Origin: Methanoregulaceae archaeon
GTDB taxonomy: Archaea > Halobacteriota > Methanomicrobia > Methanomicrobiales > Methanospirillaceae
Assembly (NCBI GenBank): GCA_015660965.1
Contig: JACTVG010000001.1
Coordinates: 411,731-475,730, forward strand
DNA length: 64,000 nucleotides
Direction of reading: 5' to 3'
In this document: positions 33,492-42,498 of the stretch, piece after piece
Layout: every line of letters starts with the position of its first letter
How positions within the stretch are numbered: position 1 is the first letter of the stretch
The notes under the pieces: model-generated
The model's database searches: none
What the model saw: only the letters and a program-made list of their open reading frames with translations
What the model was told of the DNA's origin: nothing
Position numbers and translations under genes: made by a program

Positions 33492-34169
33492 ATGCCGATA
33501 AAAGAAGGAGATTTTATCAAATTAAGCTATTCCGGCAGCACAAACGGGCGCATTTTTGATACCACCGATGAAGCGACTGCAACCTCTGCAGGTATTCATA
33601 ATCCAAATGCTACCTATGGACCAGTTACGATTCGTGTTGGAAGCAAACATGTGATTCTCGGGCTTGATGAGGATCTCGTGGATAAAGATGTTGGTACTGA
33701 GCATGATATAACTGTTAAACCCGACAAGGCGTTTGGAGAACGCGACCCAAAACGAATTCAATCATTTCCAAAAAGTAAATTCAAAGAAAAACCGACACGG
33801 GGAGCGACGGTCAAGGTTGAAGAAATTGGGGAAGGTATCGTTGTCGATGTCATTGGGAGCCGGGTTATCGTTGATTTTAATGCACCTTTAGCTGGTCAGA
33901 CTCTTACATATCATTATAAAATTGAAGAAATGGTGGATGAAATTCTCGATAAAACGAAGGGACTAATTCAACTCTATGCTGGTAGAGATATGGAAGTTGT
34001 TTTTGAAGATGGTAATGTTACTATTACTCTTCCTCCGGGCATCACGTATGATCGCCGTTGGCTCCTTTGGCGTGGACGGATAATTCATGAAGCGCTCGAA
34101 TTTATACCGGATATAAAAGAAATTACTCTTGTCGAGCACTATAAGCGCCCAGAAAAAACAGAAACATAA
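33492..34169 (+). CDS. FKBP-type peptidyl-prolyl isomerase, SlyD-like with extra C-terminal domain
   Basis: This 225-residue protein has an FKBP domain with an inserted-in-flap (IF) domain. It shows I-K-L-S-Y-S-G-S and I-F-D-T-T at the start, V-I-L-G-L-D-E-D-L at 55-65, and the IF chaperone segment over about 80-130. After residue 150 comes an extra domain (G-L-I-Q-L-Y-A-G-R-D and L-P-P-G-I-T-Y-D), known from the long archaeal FKBPs of 26-30 kDa. It helps protein folding in the cytosol. It is convergent with pelA; the ends are 14 bases apart. Confidence 0.92.
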   Translation: MPIKEGDFIKLSYSGSTNGRIFDTTDEATATSAGIHNPNATYGPVTIRVGSKHVILGLDEDLVDKDVGTEHDITVKPDKAFGERDPKRIQSFPKSKFKEKPTRGATVKVEEIGEGIVVDVIGSRVIVDFNAPLAGQTLTYHYKIEEMVDEILDKTKGLIQLYAGRDMEVVFEDGNVTITLPPGITYDRRWLLWRGRIIHEALEFIPDIKEITLVEHYKRPEKTET

Positions 34170-34183
34170 TTTTTCCAAAACTA

Positions 34184-35212
34184 CTATTTTGTTATTTTAT
34201 ACCGCAACAGAGCTGCAATTCCACCGAGTGCCTCCAATCGTTCACCTGGTTCAAAGCTGCTTGAAAGCACGATAATCTTTGCCCGTAATCCCTCGGCCCT
34301 TTCAACCATCTGCATCATTTTAATATCGTGCAAATGTTTGTCGGTAATGAGGACCTGTTCTGTAGCACCATAGTCAATGGCATTGGAAACTTCCTGTTCC
34401 CCATATGCTACTGCACCATTCTGTGATATACGCAACAAAACCTCCTCCATAAGTTTTACCTCTCGTCCGAGTTGGAGGTCGTCGATGAGTTTCTCTAGTG
34501 TACCTTGCCCAATTACATCTTGGACTGCACCTCGCCCGATCCGTCGGGTCTCAACAACAAGGTAATGCTCGGCAATTGGACTGCTTCGGTTTTTAAAAAA
34601 TTTTATGAAATCGTCTTTCACAAACCCCGGTCCAGCAATAATAATAGGACCAGAAATTTCGGAAAGGTATCCTAGCACCTGTTCAAAAAATGTTTGCCGC
34701 GTATTCACCTCACCCTCTTTACCTCTTCCCATTGTAACTGTAATCACACTTTCCGGCCCGTATTGTCGGAGACGGAAGAGTTCTGCTTCGCCTTCCTCAA
34801 TTGTCAAGATATGGATCACACCATACACTGATGCTTTGACCGCCCGGTCAATTCGTTCAAAATCAATTGGTTTCCACTTTTTTATTACTGATATTTCATG
34901 TCCAATATCTACATTGAAAGTGTGATGAGCTCCTACATCCACACCATGTTCGATAACACCACTCACACGAAGGCGTACTCCATGTTGAGAGAATTCCACC
35001 CCCTCAACACGAATTCCTAGTCGTACAGGCCGCTTTTCGACTTTCTCTGGACGAATCTTGTCAGAAACTTGGGCCACACTTCGCAGTGTTGTTGCAAAGA
35101 CTAAATCACCTGATGCGATTAGGTGCTGGAGGTGCCAGAGATCATCGATGCTTTCTGGGAAAAGCCGGATCTCACCGTAATTATCTCGGATTTCGCAGAT
35201 CTCTGACTTCAT
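34184..35212 (-). CDS. pelA: Pelota, mRNA surveillance and ribosome rescue factor
   Basis: This 342-residue protein is archaeal Pelota (aPelota/Dom34). It enters the empty A site of stalled ribosomes and, with aEF1A and ABCE1, splits them. The N-terminal Sm-like domain (about 1-125; D-D-L-W-H-L, G-D-L-V-F-A-T-T) and the two eRF1-like domains (E-E-G-E-A-E-L, G-P-G-F-V-K-D, I-D-Y-G-A-T-E-Q-V-L-I) are visible. It lacks the GGQ motif, as expected. It overlaps the upstream NFACT gene by ATGA, an arrangement that suits a ribosome quality-control role for both. Confidence 0.95.
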   Translation of the reverse strand: MKSEICEIRDNYGEIRLFPESIDDLWHLQHLIASGDLVFATTLRSVAQVSDKIRPEKVEKRPVRLGIRVEGVEFSQHGVRLRVSGVIEHGVDVGAHHTFNVDIGHEISVIKKWKPIDFERIDRAVKASVYGVIHILTIEEGEAELFRLRQYGPESVITVTMGRGKEGEVNTRQTFFEQVLGYLSEISGPIIIAGPGFVKDDFIKFFKNRSSPIAEHYLVVETRRIGRGAVQDVIGQGTLEKLIDDLQLGREVKLMEEVLLRISQNGAVAYGEQEVSNAIDYGATEQVLITDKHLHDIKMMQMVERAEGLRAKIIVLSSSFEPGERLEALGGIAALLRYKITK

Positions 35213-37101
35213 GTCTTGTTCCTCCCTAGTATATCAGACCCCCCAGGTGGGACAAACGCTGCGACACCATCAGTGTTTAAGACACTTTTCAACCCTTTAA
35301 ATTCATCTTCGGGTAATTTCTCTTTTAAAATACGCAGAATTTTCTTTGCCACATCATTGGGTTCGAACTGTCCAGGTTTCAAATCAACATATAATTTTGT
35401 CCGTTTATGAACTGAAACCGGTGGCCCCCCAATCACAGAAGCTTGCGGATCCAGCTGTAACCCGATGGTGATAGCAAGAGATACATTATGGAAATACGTA
35501 CGCTCACCCCGCACAATGAACGATCCTCTAGACACGTATTCTCCATGCTCGGGGGTTTTGCTGACTTGTTCTGGAAGGGCACTATACACATCTGCAGAAA
35601 AATGTCCGCTTCGCCAAGCTCCTGAGTATGAAGCAGCAAATTGTACCACTTCATCCATTCGTTCGGTCTTACCTTTCACAATCACTACACTTGCACCGTG
35701 CACATCTGCGTGGACGAAAAGATCGCCACCCGCCATATACTTCTTAACCAATTCTTCATTCTGTGAAGCATCTCGTCCCCCAAGAACTACAACGCCATCA
35801 GTCGTAATAAACCATCGAAACTTATGGTACCATCGTTTTTTCAGAGGGATACTGTCGTGTTTCATTGCTTTTTTACGAACTACTGGTTTTGTCATAGCTG
35901 AAAGTGCGCCCTCTTTTTTGCGCCGGTATTTTTTGATTTCATCGTAGTATCTACTTGCGTTCTGTTCAACACCGTCGTTTACATAAATTGTGACTCTCTC
36001 ACCAATATCGAGTTCCACCGCATGCTTATCAGGATAAACTGCGACGATTTTCTCTCCAATACCCGTGGGATTTGTTTTTAGGATATTTGCGATTTCTTGC
36101 CAAGATCTTTTTTTACTTTCCTTTGAAAGTGTTGTAATCACATTGGAGACGAGCTGATAATTCTCATAAATCACCGCTACTATTCGCTCATTTTTTGAAA
36201 TTTTTGTATCAAATTTTTTTAATGCCTCTTCTTGGTGGCGACGAATAATCTCTTCTTTAGGTAGCTTTGCTTTTGCTTTTTGGACAATTTCAGTTTTTGT
36301 TATCGGATAATAAGCTTCAAGTGCAGCATTAAAGGAAGGAAATTGAGTTACATCAGTGGAATTTTCAATATTAATGGGATCACACCCTTTAGCTGAGATT
36401 ATCGGCTCTCTATTGTGCAATACACGTTCAATGAGATCTCTTGTAGCACTATATATGGGTCTTGGATTGGCATCTCGGGCTGGGGTAATTTTATCGATCT
36501 TTGCATCTCGACAGACAAATTCGGCATATGTTCCGCCCAACATACAACCTACGGCCAGTGCTCGGACAACGTCACGGCTATCTTTCTGGAGAAATTCGGT
36601 AAAATTTTCTAGTGAACTCGTGTGGTCTTCAGTGCTCAGGACGTAGGGAACACCGGACACAATGTCACGGTCCTTAAATCGATGGCGGTGGAGAGGCTGG
36701 ACAATTATATCTTGCCAGTCGGTTAAAATCACGTTCCCATCATCAAAGAGCTCAATAATAAGGTTATAATTACTGTCATGTTTTCCGATGGTAAATATGA
36801 GGATACGCTCTAGGCCATGTTGCCGAATAGCGAGAACTTTTCCGCCACTGATATATTTGCGAAGCAGCATTGCAAAATGCGGAGGATTTTTTGGGGGTTC
36901 TGGAAGTTCTTTTACAAGGTGTGTTCTCCTTCCGGCTTCGATAATTAATTGATACTTTGCGTGTTGTTCTCCATTAAAACGAATTCCAAGTGTCCGGGTG
37001 TCGAACTGATAGATCTTGTCTACCCAGAGCGGAAGCTTTTCATTAAGTTCTGATACTACCGCTTTCACGTCGAATCCGTTCATTCCCTGCGTAGTCGCCA
37101 T
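35209..37101 (-). CDS. rqcH: NFACT-family ribosome quality-control factor (RqcH/Rqc2/NEMF homologue)
   Basis: This 630-residue protein has an NFACT-N domain (about 1-200, with G-I-R-F-N-G), helix-hairpin-helix and coiled-coil regions (about 220-400), and an NFACT-R domain with K-F-R-W-F-I-T-T-D-G, V-L-G-G-R-D-A-S-Q-N-E and H-A-D-V-H-G-A-S. Homologues bind split 60S/50S subunits carrying peptidyl-tRNA and add Ala tails in bacteria. The same activity in archaea is proposed. It is the first gene of a two-gene operon with pelA. The older name fibronectin-binding protein is misleading. Confidence 0.92.
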   Translation of the reverse strand: MATTQGMNGFDVKAVVSELNEKLPLWVDKIYQFDTRTLGIRFNGEQHAKYQLIIEAGRRTHLVKELPEPPKNPPHFAMLLRKYISGGKVLAIRQHGLERILIFTIGKHDSNYNLIIELFDDGNVILTDWQDIIVQPLHRHRFKDRDIVSGVPYVLSTEDHTSSLENFTEFLQKDSRDVVRALAVGCMLGGTYAEFVCRDAKIDKITPARDANPRPIYSATRDLIERVLHNREPIISAKGCDPINIENSTDVTQFPSFNAALEAYYPITKTEIVQKAKAKLPKEEIIRRHQEEALKKFDTKISKNERIVAVIYENYQLVSNVITTLSKESKKRSWQEIANILKTNPTGIGEKIVAVYPDKHAVELDIGERVTIYVNDGVEQNASRYYDEIKKYRRKKEGALSAMTKPVVRKKAMKHDSIPLKKRWYHKFRWFITTDGVVVLGGRDASQNEELVKKYMAGGDLFVHADVHGASVVIVKGKTERMDEVVQFAASYSGAWRSGHFSADVYSALPEQVSKTPEHGEYVSRGSFIVRGERTYFHNVSLAITIGLQLDPQASVIGGPPVSVHKRTKLYVDLKPGQFEPNDVAKKILRILKEKLPEDEFKGLKSVLNTDGVAAFVPPGGSDILGRNKT

Positions 37102-37282
37102 CGGTATACCAGTTTATTAACTGGATGTTTTATTAATCCAGAACCTTATCGACCTATGGTAACTCTACTTGAATTTAATAATAAAATTCCTATATAATAC
37201 GTCTTTAAGAAACTTCAATTAACCTTTTCCTTATGTCGAATGCAAAATGATTTTAATGTCTCCTTAGTAATTAACCGTTATT

Positions 37283-38035
37283 ATGGCTGACCTTCTTGAA
37301 TTATCAGTATCTAAATCAACGGATATTATCCATCTTGGAGATGAATTTTTACTCTATATTAAAGTGAGAAATCCATTGAATTCACCTATTGATGGAATTT
37401 CTATTACTTACGATGTTCCTACGGGTTTTGTCATCAAAAAAATTAGTAAAGCGTTGGTTCCATTCGGATCATCTGATCAACCAAGCTCTTTGGGTTCGAT
37501 TCTCCTGCAAAGAATCAAAAATTTTTTCATACCGTCCCATTCCGAAGAAACCGTCTTTGATAATAAAAAAATTATGTCTTGGCCGGCTGTTCAGATTTTA
37601 GCGAGTGAGACCTACACCATTACGATGCCAATACGAATAGGTGGCCATTTCCTCGACAAAGTAAAAGCAGATACCTACCATCTAGCATTTGAAGTTCGAT
37701 ACGGTCTTGGTACTCCAAAGGTCGAGCACAATCAACAGGTAAAAACTGATATTATTGTGTATCCTCACTCGGGGTATATTTTCATGGGTGGAATCATCGG
37801 GGGGATTGTTGGAGCAATCCTCCGTAATCCGTCCTCATTGTTTCTATCTTCTCTATTATTGGGTCTCGATATTATCATCGGTGTTTTAACAGGGATTGTT
37901 ATGGTTCTCATATTCAGACGAAAATCGAATGTCCAATCCTTCATTTCTGTAGAGGATTTCTGGGGAGGATTTTTAATAGGTATTGTTGGGGGTTATGCTG
38001 GGCAGGAAATACTTTCAAAATATATCGGAACGTAG
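37283..38035 (+). CDS. Membrane protein with N-terminal Ig-like domain, unknown
   Basis: This 250-residue protein has an unusual order. The first 165 residues are a beta-rich, immunoglobulin-like region (F-L-L-Y-I-K-V-R-N-P-L, I-T-Y-D-V-P-T-G-F-V) without a signal peptide. Three hydrophobic segments at about 170-186, 193-215 and 228-243 with many glycines follow. The missing signal suggests a cytosolic N-domain tethered to the membrane. I do not recognise the family. The N-terminal part resembles CARDB/DUF11-like repeats of surface proteins, which makes the topology uncertain. Confidence 0.7.
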   Translation: MADLLELSVSKSTDIIHLGDEFLLYIKVRNPLNSPIDGISITYDVPTGFVIKKISKALVPFGSSDQPSSLGSILLQRIKNFFIPSHSEETVFDNKKIMSWPAVQILASETYTITMPIRIGGHFLDKVKADTYHLAFEVRYGLGTPKVEHNQQVKTDIIVYPHSGYIFMGGIIGGIVGAILRNPSSLFLSSLLLGLDIIIGVLTGIVMVLIFRRKSNVQSFISVEDFWGGFLIGIVGGYAGQEILSKYIGT

Positions 38036-38130
38036 ACTCTGAACTAAAGTGACCAATATTTTTTTTAAAATCGGTTACGAATGTCCTGCACCCTTTGCGC
38101 CACTCTTATTAATAACCCTCTCTAAATAGT

Positions 38131-38244
38131 ATGAGAAAAAACGGCATAATGAATTTTATTTGCCGTTTGGGAAAAAGTTTGAATTCTCTTGTGCTTCAGG
38201 AAGCTATTAACCAAATTACATATGGCTTGCGCACAAAAAAGTAA
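38131..38244 (+). CDS. Possible 37-residue small ORF upstream of the EMC6-like gene
   Basis: An ATG-to-TAA frame of 37 codons (M-R-K-N-G-I-M-N-F-I-C-R-L-G) ends 17 bases before the EMC6-like start. It is basic and amphipathic, with no known motif. No clear binding site precedes it, but TCTCTAAATAG upstream could be a promoter element. It may be a real small protein, a leader, or chance. Only its place in an otherwise empty 225-base gap speaks for it. Confidence 0.2.
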   Translation: MRKNGIMNFICRLGKSLNSLVLQEAINQITYGLRTKK

Positions 38245-38261
38245 GATAACTGGTGGATAGA

Positions 38262-38624
38262 ATGAGCGAAGGGATACACGAAGAACAGCCACCTTTGACA
38301 AAGAAACAGTTGACTAGGGCTGAGAAACAAGCAGGGCATATCGAGCGGATCAAGCGGACGCTGATTGCATGTCTTATCGGCATCTTTACAGGTATATTAT
38401 CATTTATTATTGGGGGATCTCTCTCTGCTCGAGGTCTCCAGAGCAATGGCCTGCTCGCTTTTATGCTCATGCTTGCTGGTATTATACTTCAAAGACACAT
38501 CTTCATGCTCATTGGTATGGATACTTCAAAAATTGGCGGAAAGGACTGGTTCTATCAGGGATTTATGACCTTTGCTCTCTGGTTTATGAGTTGGACAATC
38601 CTGCTCAGTTCAGCAGCCCATTAA
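38262..38624 (+). CDS. EMC6-like small membrane protein
   Basis: I choose ATG 38262, with GGTGGAT just upstream, over the GTG at 38253. The 120-residue protein has a charged N-terminus (to about 30), three membrane helices (about 32-52, 60-80, 96-116) and the segment F-Y-Q-G-F-M-T-F-A-L-W-F-M-S-W-T near the end. It resembles archaeal EMC6-like proteins (EMC6_arch), relatives of a eukaryotic membrane-protein insertase subunit. The assignment is from pattern memory. It lies 14 bases before ABCE1, probably the same transcript. Confidence 0.6.
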   Translation: MSEGIHEEQPPLTKKQLTRAEKQAGHIERIKRTLIACLIGIFTGILSFIIGGSLSARGLQSNGLLAFMLMLAGIILQRHIFMLIGMDTSKIGGKDWFYQGFMTFALWFMSWTILLSSAAH

Positions 38625-38638
38625 TTTTTTGATAATTT

Positions 38639-40411
38639 ATGCGAATTGCTATTGTCCATAAGGACCGCTGCCATTCAAAGAAATGCGGTACAGAGTGCAT
38701 TATCTATTGTCCTCGGGTAAGAACTGGTGATGAGACCGTCATTCTTGGGGATGATGGTAAAGCATTCGTGTCTGAGGAACTTTGCGTTGGGTGCGGTATT
38801 TGCATTAAAAAATGCCCTTTTGAAGCAATCGATATTGTCAGTCTTCCAGAGGAATTAGAACATCCAACACACCGGTATAGTGAGAACGGTTTTGCCCTGT
38901 ATGGTCTGCCCGGTCCGGTTGACGGAAAAGTCACGGGAATTCTGGGCGCTAACGGTATTGGTAAAAGTACAGCGATCAAAATCCTTTCCGGTCAACTACG
39001 TCCTAACCTTGGCAATTTCGATAATGAAGTTGCGTGGGAGGAGATTTTGAAGCGGTATGCCGGTACCGAGATCTTCGATTACCTGCAGACAATTTCCAAG
39101 AAGAACGTAAAAACCGCGGCAAAACCTCAGTATATTGATCATATACCAAATGTCTTTTCGGGAACAGTCGGCGATCTTTTGAAAACAACTGATGAACGGG
39201 GTAAACTCAGTGATATAATTAACGTTCTAACACTCGAGCCATTACTTTCTCATCAGATTGACGCATTGAGTGGTGGAGAACTTCAACGAGTTGCGATTGC
39301 TGCATGCCTTGCACGTAGTGCAGATTTCTATTTCTTCGATGAAATCACTCCTTTTCTCGATATTTACCAGCGTATTGCTGCGGCGAAACTTATACGAGAA
39401 CTTGCAGTTACTCATCCCGTAGTTATTGTTGAACATGACCTCGCGATTCTTGATATGCTTGCGGATACTGTTCATATCGCTTACGGCAAACCAGCAGTTT
39501 TCGGTATTATTACCCGACCAAAGGGTGTCCGGGTAGGAATTAACCAATATCTCGACGGATATCTTGCTGAAGAGAACGTTCGATTCCGAGAGACCCACGT
39601 AGTTTTTGAGAAACGAGCTCATGATAAAGGTTCAATGAGACAGGATCTTTTCGAAATTCCCGCGATGACCAAGACGTACGACCAATTCAGGCTATCAGTT
39701 TCAGGTGGATCTATCAGAAATGGTGAAGTACTTGGGATACTTGGTGCAAATGGGATAGGGAAGAGTACCTTTGCAAAACTACTTGCCGGCGTTGAAAAAC
39801 CTGATGAAGGGACACTTAATACCACATTGAAGATCTCATATAAACCCCAGTATATCAACGCAGATTCATCGGATACAGTTGAGATGTACCTGCGTCAAAT
39901 AACGACAAAATTTGGCTCCTCCCACTATCAGCATGAAATTATCGAACCGTTATCGTTACAGTCAGTCTTTCAGTCACCGGTGGATACGCTCTCTGGGGGC
40001 GAGCTCCAGCGCTTAGCAATCGCGGTCTGTCTCTCTCAAGAAGCTGATCTCTATATTTTGGATGAACCGAGTGCTCACCTAGATGTCGAACAGAGAGTTA
40101 AGACAACTCGTATGATAAAACATCTCGCAGAAGGTAGAGAAGTTGGGATTCTGGTTATCGATCACGATATCTATATGATCGATATGATCAGTGAACGAAT
40201 ACTGGTCTTTGAAGGTGAACCCGGTATACACGGTACGGCGGCTGGTCCCTTCGATATGCGGGTTGGAATGAACCGATTCTTACAGAAACTCGACATTACA
40301 TTCCGACGAGATCAAACCGGGAGACCGAGGATAAATAAATCGGAATCATTCCTCGATCGAGAACAAAAAGCTCGCGGTGAATTTTATTACTATACCGCTG
40401 AAGAGGTATAA
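38639..40411 (+). CDS. ABCE1/Rli1 ribosome recycling ATPase
   Basis: This 590-residue protein has an N-terminal pair of [4Fe-4S] motifs (C-H-S-K-K-C-G-T-E-C with C-P, and C-V-G-C-G-I-C-I-K-K-C-P). Two ABC domains follow, with Walker A G-A-N-G-I-G-K-S-T in each and signature L-S-G-G-E-L-Q-R in each. ABCE1 splits post-termination and stalled ribosomes together with aRF1 or Pelota. Both the hinge region and the length are normal. Pelota and NFACT are encoded 1.5 to 4.5 kb away, so the three rescue factors cluster loosely. Confidence 0.97.
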   Translation: MRIAIVHKDRCHSKKCGTECIIYCPRVRTGDETVILGDDGKAFVSEELCVGCGICIKKCPFEAIDIVSLPEELEHPTHRYSENGFALYGLPGPVDGKVTGILGANGIGKSTAIKILSGQLRPNLGNFDNEVAWEEILKRYAGTEIFDYLQTISKKNVKTAAKPQYIDHIPNVFSGTVGDLLKTTDERGKLSDIINVLTLEPLLSHQIDALSGGELQRVAIAACLARSADFYFFDEITPFLDIYQRIAAAKLIRELAVTHPVVIVEHDLAILDMLADTVHIAYGKPAVFGIITRPKGVRVGINQYLDGYLAEENVRFRETHVVFEKRAHDKGSMRQDLFEIPAMTKTYDQFRLSVSGGSIRNGEVLGILGANGIGKSTFAKLLAGVEKPDEGTLNTTLKISYKPQYINADSSDTVEMYLRQITTKFGSSHYQHEIIEPLSLQSVFQSPVDTLSGGELQRLAIAVCLSQEADLYILDEPSAHLDVEQRVKTTRMIKHLAEGREVGILVIDHDIYMIDMISERILVFEGEPGIHGTAAGPFDMRVGMNRFLQKLDITFRRDQTGRPRINKSESFLDREQKARGEFYYYTAEEV

Positions 40412-40457
40412 CGCATATATCATATCTTTTAATATATTGGCACTCTATGTTCCATAT

Positions 40458-41660
40458 ATGGTACGAGGAGAGAAACTCTCTGATGCGGTTATTTATAACA
40501 AACTATACCTTTTAAAAAAGGATTTTTCGGGATACATTGAAAAAAATACCACAAAGGTTGACGCAAATCTTCCCGTCTTTTTTGGGTATGTTGTATCAGC
40601 ATTAGAAAATTCTTTTCCTGAAATTTCTGATGAGTCTTACGACGATTTCATCGATAGTATAACATTCAAGGTTTTAGATGTAAGCACCAACATCAATGAT
40701 TTTGAATTTGTAAAAAAAGTTGTAACAAACGCTTTGCGTCTCAAAAAGCGCAAAGACGCCGATATGGGAATCAATATTGTCGTTGGGTTAAAACTCTTAA
40801 AGATTGGTGATTATAACCACGCTCTTGAATATTTGCGTAATTATTGGAACCTTGACGTCATGTTGGCGACCGCCGTTGCCCATTGTTATTATACAATCTC
40901 ACTACGAGAGATTACGGATCAGGAACGGGGGAAAAAGTCACGCCTTGGAGAGATGGAACTGTTGGCGCGCGAAAGGATGCTCGAAACCTCGCGGAAAAAA
41001 CCACCTCTCCAGAAACTTCCACAGTTAGAACTGGAAGATACTACTTTCTTAGACAAGATTTTCTGGCAAATGATCTTTCTATCACTCGAGTGGTTCCCGA
41101 GTGAGGCGTGGTTTGTTACTATCGGACTCGAAAAGGCAAAGATCTCGAATAATATCGAAATGAAAAAGAGACTTCTTGATATCGGTTCTGAGCAATTCTA
41201 TAACGACATCAACTTCCTTCGAGAGATGTTCTATTTCAAGCTTGAGAGTAAAGATGCACCAGGTGCCGCGGGTGTCGTCAATCAACTTATCAAACATTAC
41301 CCGGACAATTTAGAACCTCTATTTTTGGGTCTTAAACTGTCACTGTTAACTACCAAAAAGATCTCGTATCACAGTTTTCGGAAACTTGCCATTACAAAGG
41401 GGATGCCTGCACACACTATTGACCTCTTTGATTTCATGTTCGACGTTTTGAGTAAAGATAACAAAGAAGCATTTGGGCATCTTGCCGACATGGAAAGGGT
41501 ATACCCGTGGCTCGAATATTACATCACTACTCTTCGATATATAGCAAAAGACTTCTTTTCCGATGATGAGACCCGACAGAAGATTGCAAAAAAAACCCTT
41601 CTAGATTCTATCGAAAAATACTGTTTAGAGGTTCTTCGCACTAAGGAACCATTAAAATGA
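40458..41660 (+). CDS. Helical-repeat protein next to cheF, unknown
   Basis: I choose ATG 40458 (M-V-R-G-E-K), after the TATA-like TTTTAATATATTGG at about 40427, giving 400 residues and an almost leaderless message. The frame from 40377 would overlap ABCE1. The protein seems all helical, with TPR-like pairs (for example D-Y-N-H-A-L-E-Y-L-R-N-Y-W and A-P-G-A-A-G-V-V-N-Q-L-I-K-H-Y-P-D-N). No enzyme motif was seen. The next gene, 6 bases on, is cheF. Halobacterium taxis also needs a repeat protein (a HEAT-like one) beside CheF, so a role in linking CheY to the archaellum motor is plausible but inferred. Confidence 0.75.
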   Translation: MVRGEKLSDAVIYNKLYLLKKDFSGYIEKNTTKVDANLPVFFGYVVSALENSFPEISDESYDDFIDSITFKVLDVSTNINDFEFVKKVVTNALRLKKRKDADMGINIVVGLKLLKIGDYNHALEYLRNYWNLDVMLATAVAHCYYTISLREITDQERGKKSRLGEMELLARERMLETSRKKPPLQKLPQLELEDTTFLDKIFWQMIFLSLEWFPSEAWFVTIGLEKAKISNNIEMKKRLLDIGSEQFYNDINFLREMFYFKLESKDAPGAAGVVNQLIKHYPDNLEPLFLGLKLSLLTTKKISYHSFRKLAITKGMPAHTIDLFDFMFDVLSKDNKEAFGHLADMERVYPWLEYYITTLRYIAKDFFSDDETRQKIAKKTLLDSIEKYCLEVLRTKEPLK

Positions 41661-41666
41661 GGTTGT

Positions 41667-42479
41667 ATGAAAGAGGTTCCTGCGAAAATCGACCATAATA
41701 ATGAATGGGTCGTCGTAAAGTTAGGTATTGATGAAGATAAAATTGTTATTTCTGAACCTATTAACCAGAAAATTCAGTTTGAATCAATTGTTGATCTCAT
41801 CGAAAAAAGTAACACACTGATTGTTACCTTCATTACAAATGAAGAACGGATACTAAAAATTAAATCTGTTAATAAAGTTCTCGAAATCTTAAAAAAATTG
41901 ATTTTAAACTCTTGTGACGCCAATTATCGACTTCTTGCCTACTATAAATCCCCGGCGATGCGGGGGGGTGCGTTAATTAAGGATGCAAAGTGGGAAAAGG
42001 GCAATGTTGTTGTTGTAAAGAACAGTATTTGGTTTGTTAATCCCACGAAACAGAATTCTGTATCCATTCAAGATGTAAAGTCGATTGAACTGGCCAAGAC
42101 CGAAGTTAAGGGAAAGACTGTTGATATTATCAGGATTGATCATCTAGGGTCTGGAGAAATCATGTCAAGTCAGGTTCTTTGCCCAACAGCAAATCTACAA
42201 CTGTTCTACAAATTTTTAAAAAATGGCAATAAAGAAGCCGAAATTGAGGGGGACAAAATCGACGCTACTGATAAGCAGGTAATGGTACTTGTTCAAAGTG
42301 GTGTGGATTCCCAAGCTATAGAAAATATGCTTAATATACCTCACGAGAAGTTAGATGCAATCTATGATAGATTCCTCGAATTAAAATTTGCGGAAGTGAT
42401 GACAACAAGACGGGAGATCAAACTGACTGGAAAAGGTGTCAAATATATTTTAGAAAGAACAAAATCCAAGATAAAATAA
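41667..42479 (+). CDS. cheF: Archaeal taxis adaptor CheF
   Basis: This 270-residue protein resembles CheF (DUF439), the archaea-specific adaptor that binds phosphorylated CheY and the archaellum proteins FlaC/D/E to switch rotation. The region A-Y-Y-K-S-P-A-M-R-G-G-A, W-F-V-N-P-T, and a C-terminal helix-turn-helix-like end (A-T-D-K-Q-V-M-V-L-V-Q-S-G-V, then L-T-G-K-G-V-K-Y-I) are consistent. It has GAGGTTGT before its ATG, and it is convergent with the archaellum operon. CheY, CheA and receptors are not in the window. Confidence 0.78.
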   Translation: MKEVPAKIDHNNEWVVVKLGIDEDKIVISEPINQKIQFESIVDLIEKSNTLIVTFITNEERILKIKSVNKVLEILKKLILNSCDANYRLLAYYKSPAMRGGALIKDAKWEKGNVVVVKNSIWFVNPTKQNSVSIQDVKSIELAKTEVKGKTVDIIRIDHLGSGEIMSSQVLCPTANLQLFYKFLKNGNKEAEIEGDKIDATDKQVMVLVQSGVDSQAIENMLNIPHEKLDAIYDRFLELKFAEVMTTRREIKLTGKGVKYILERTKSKIK

Positions 42480-42498
42480 TCTTTTTCACTTTTTTTAA

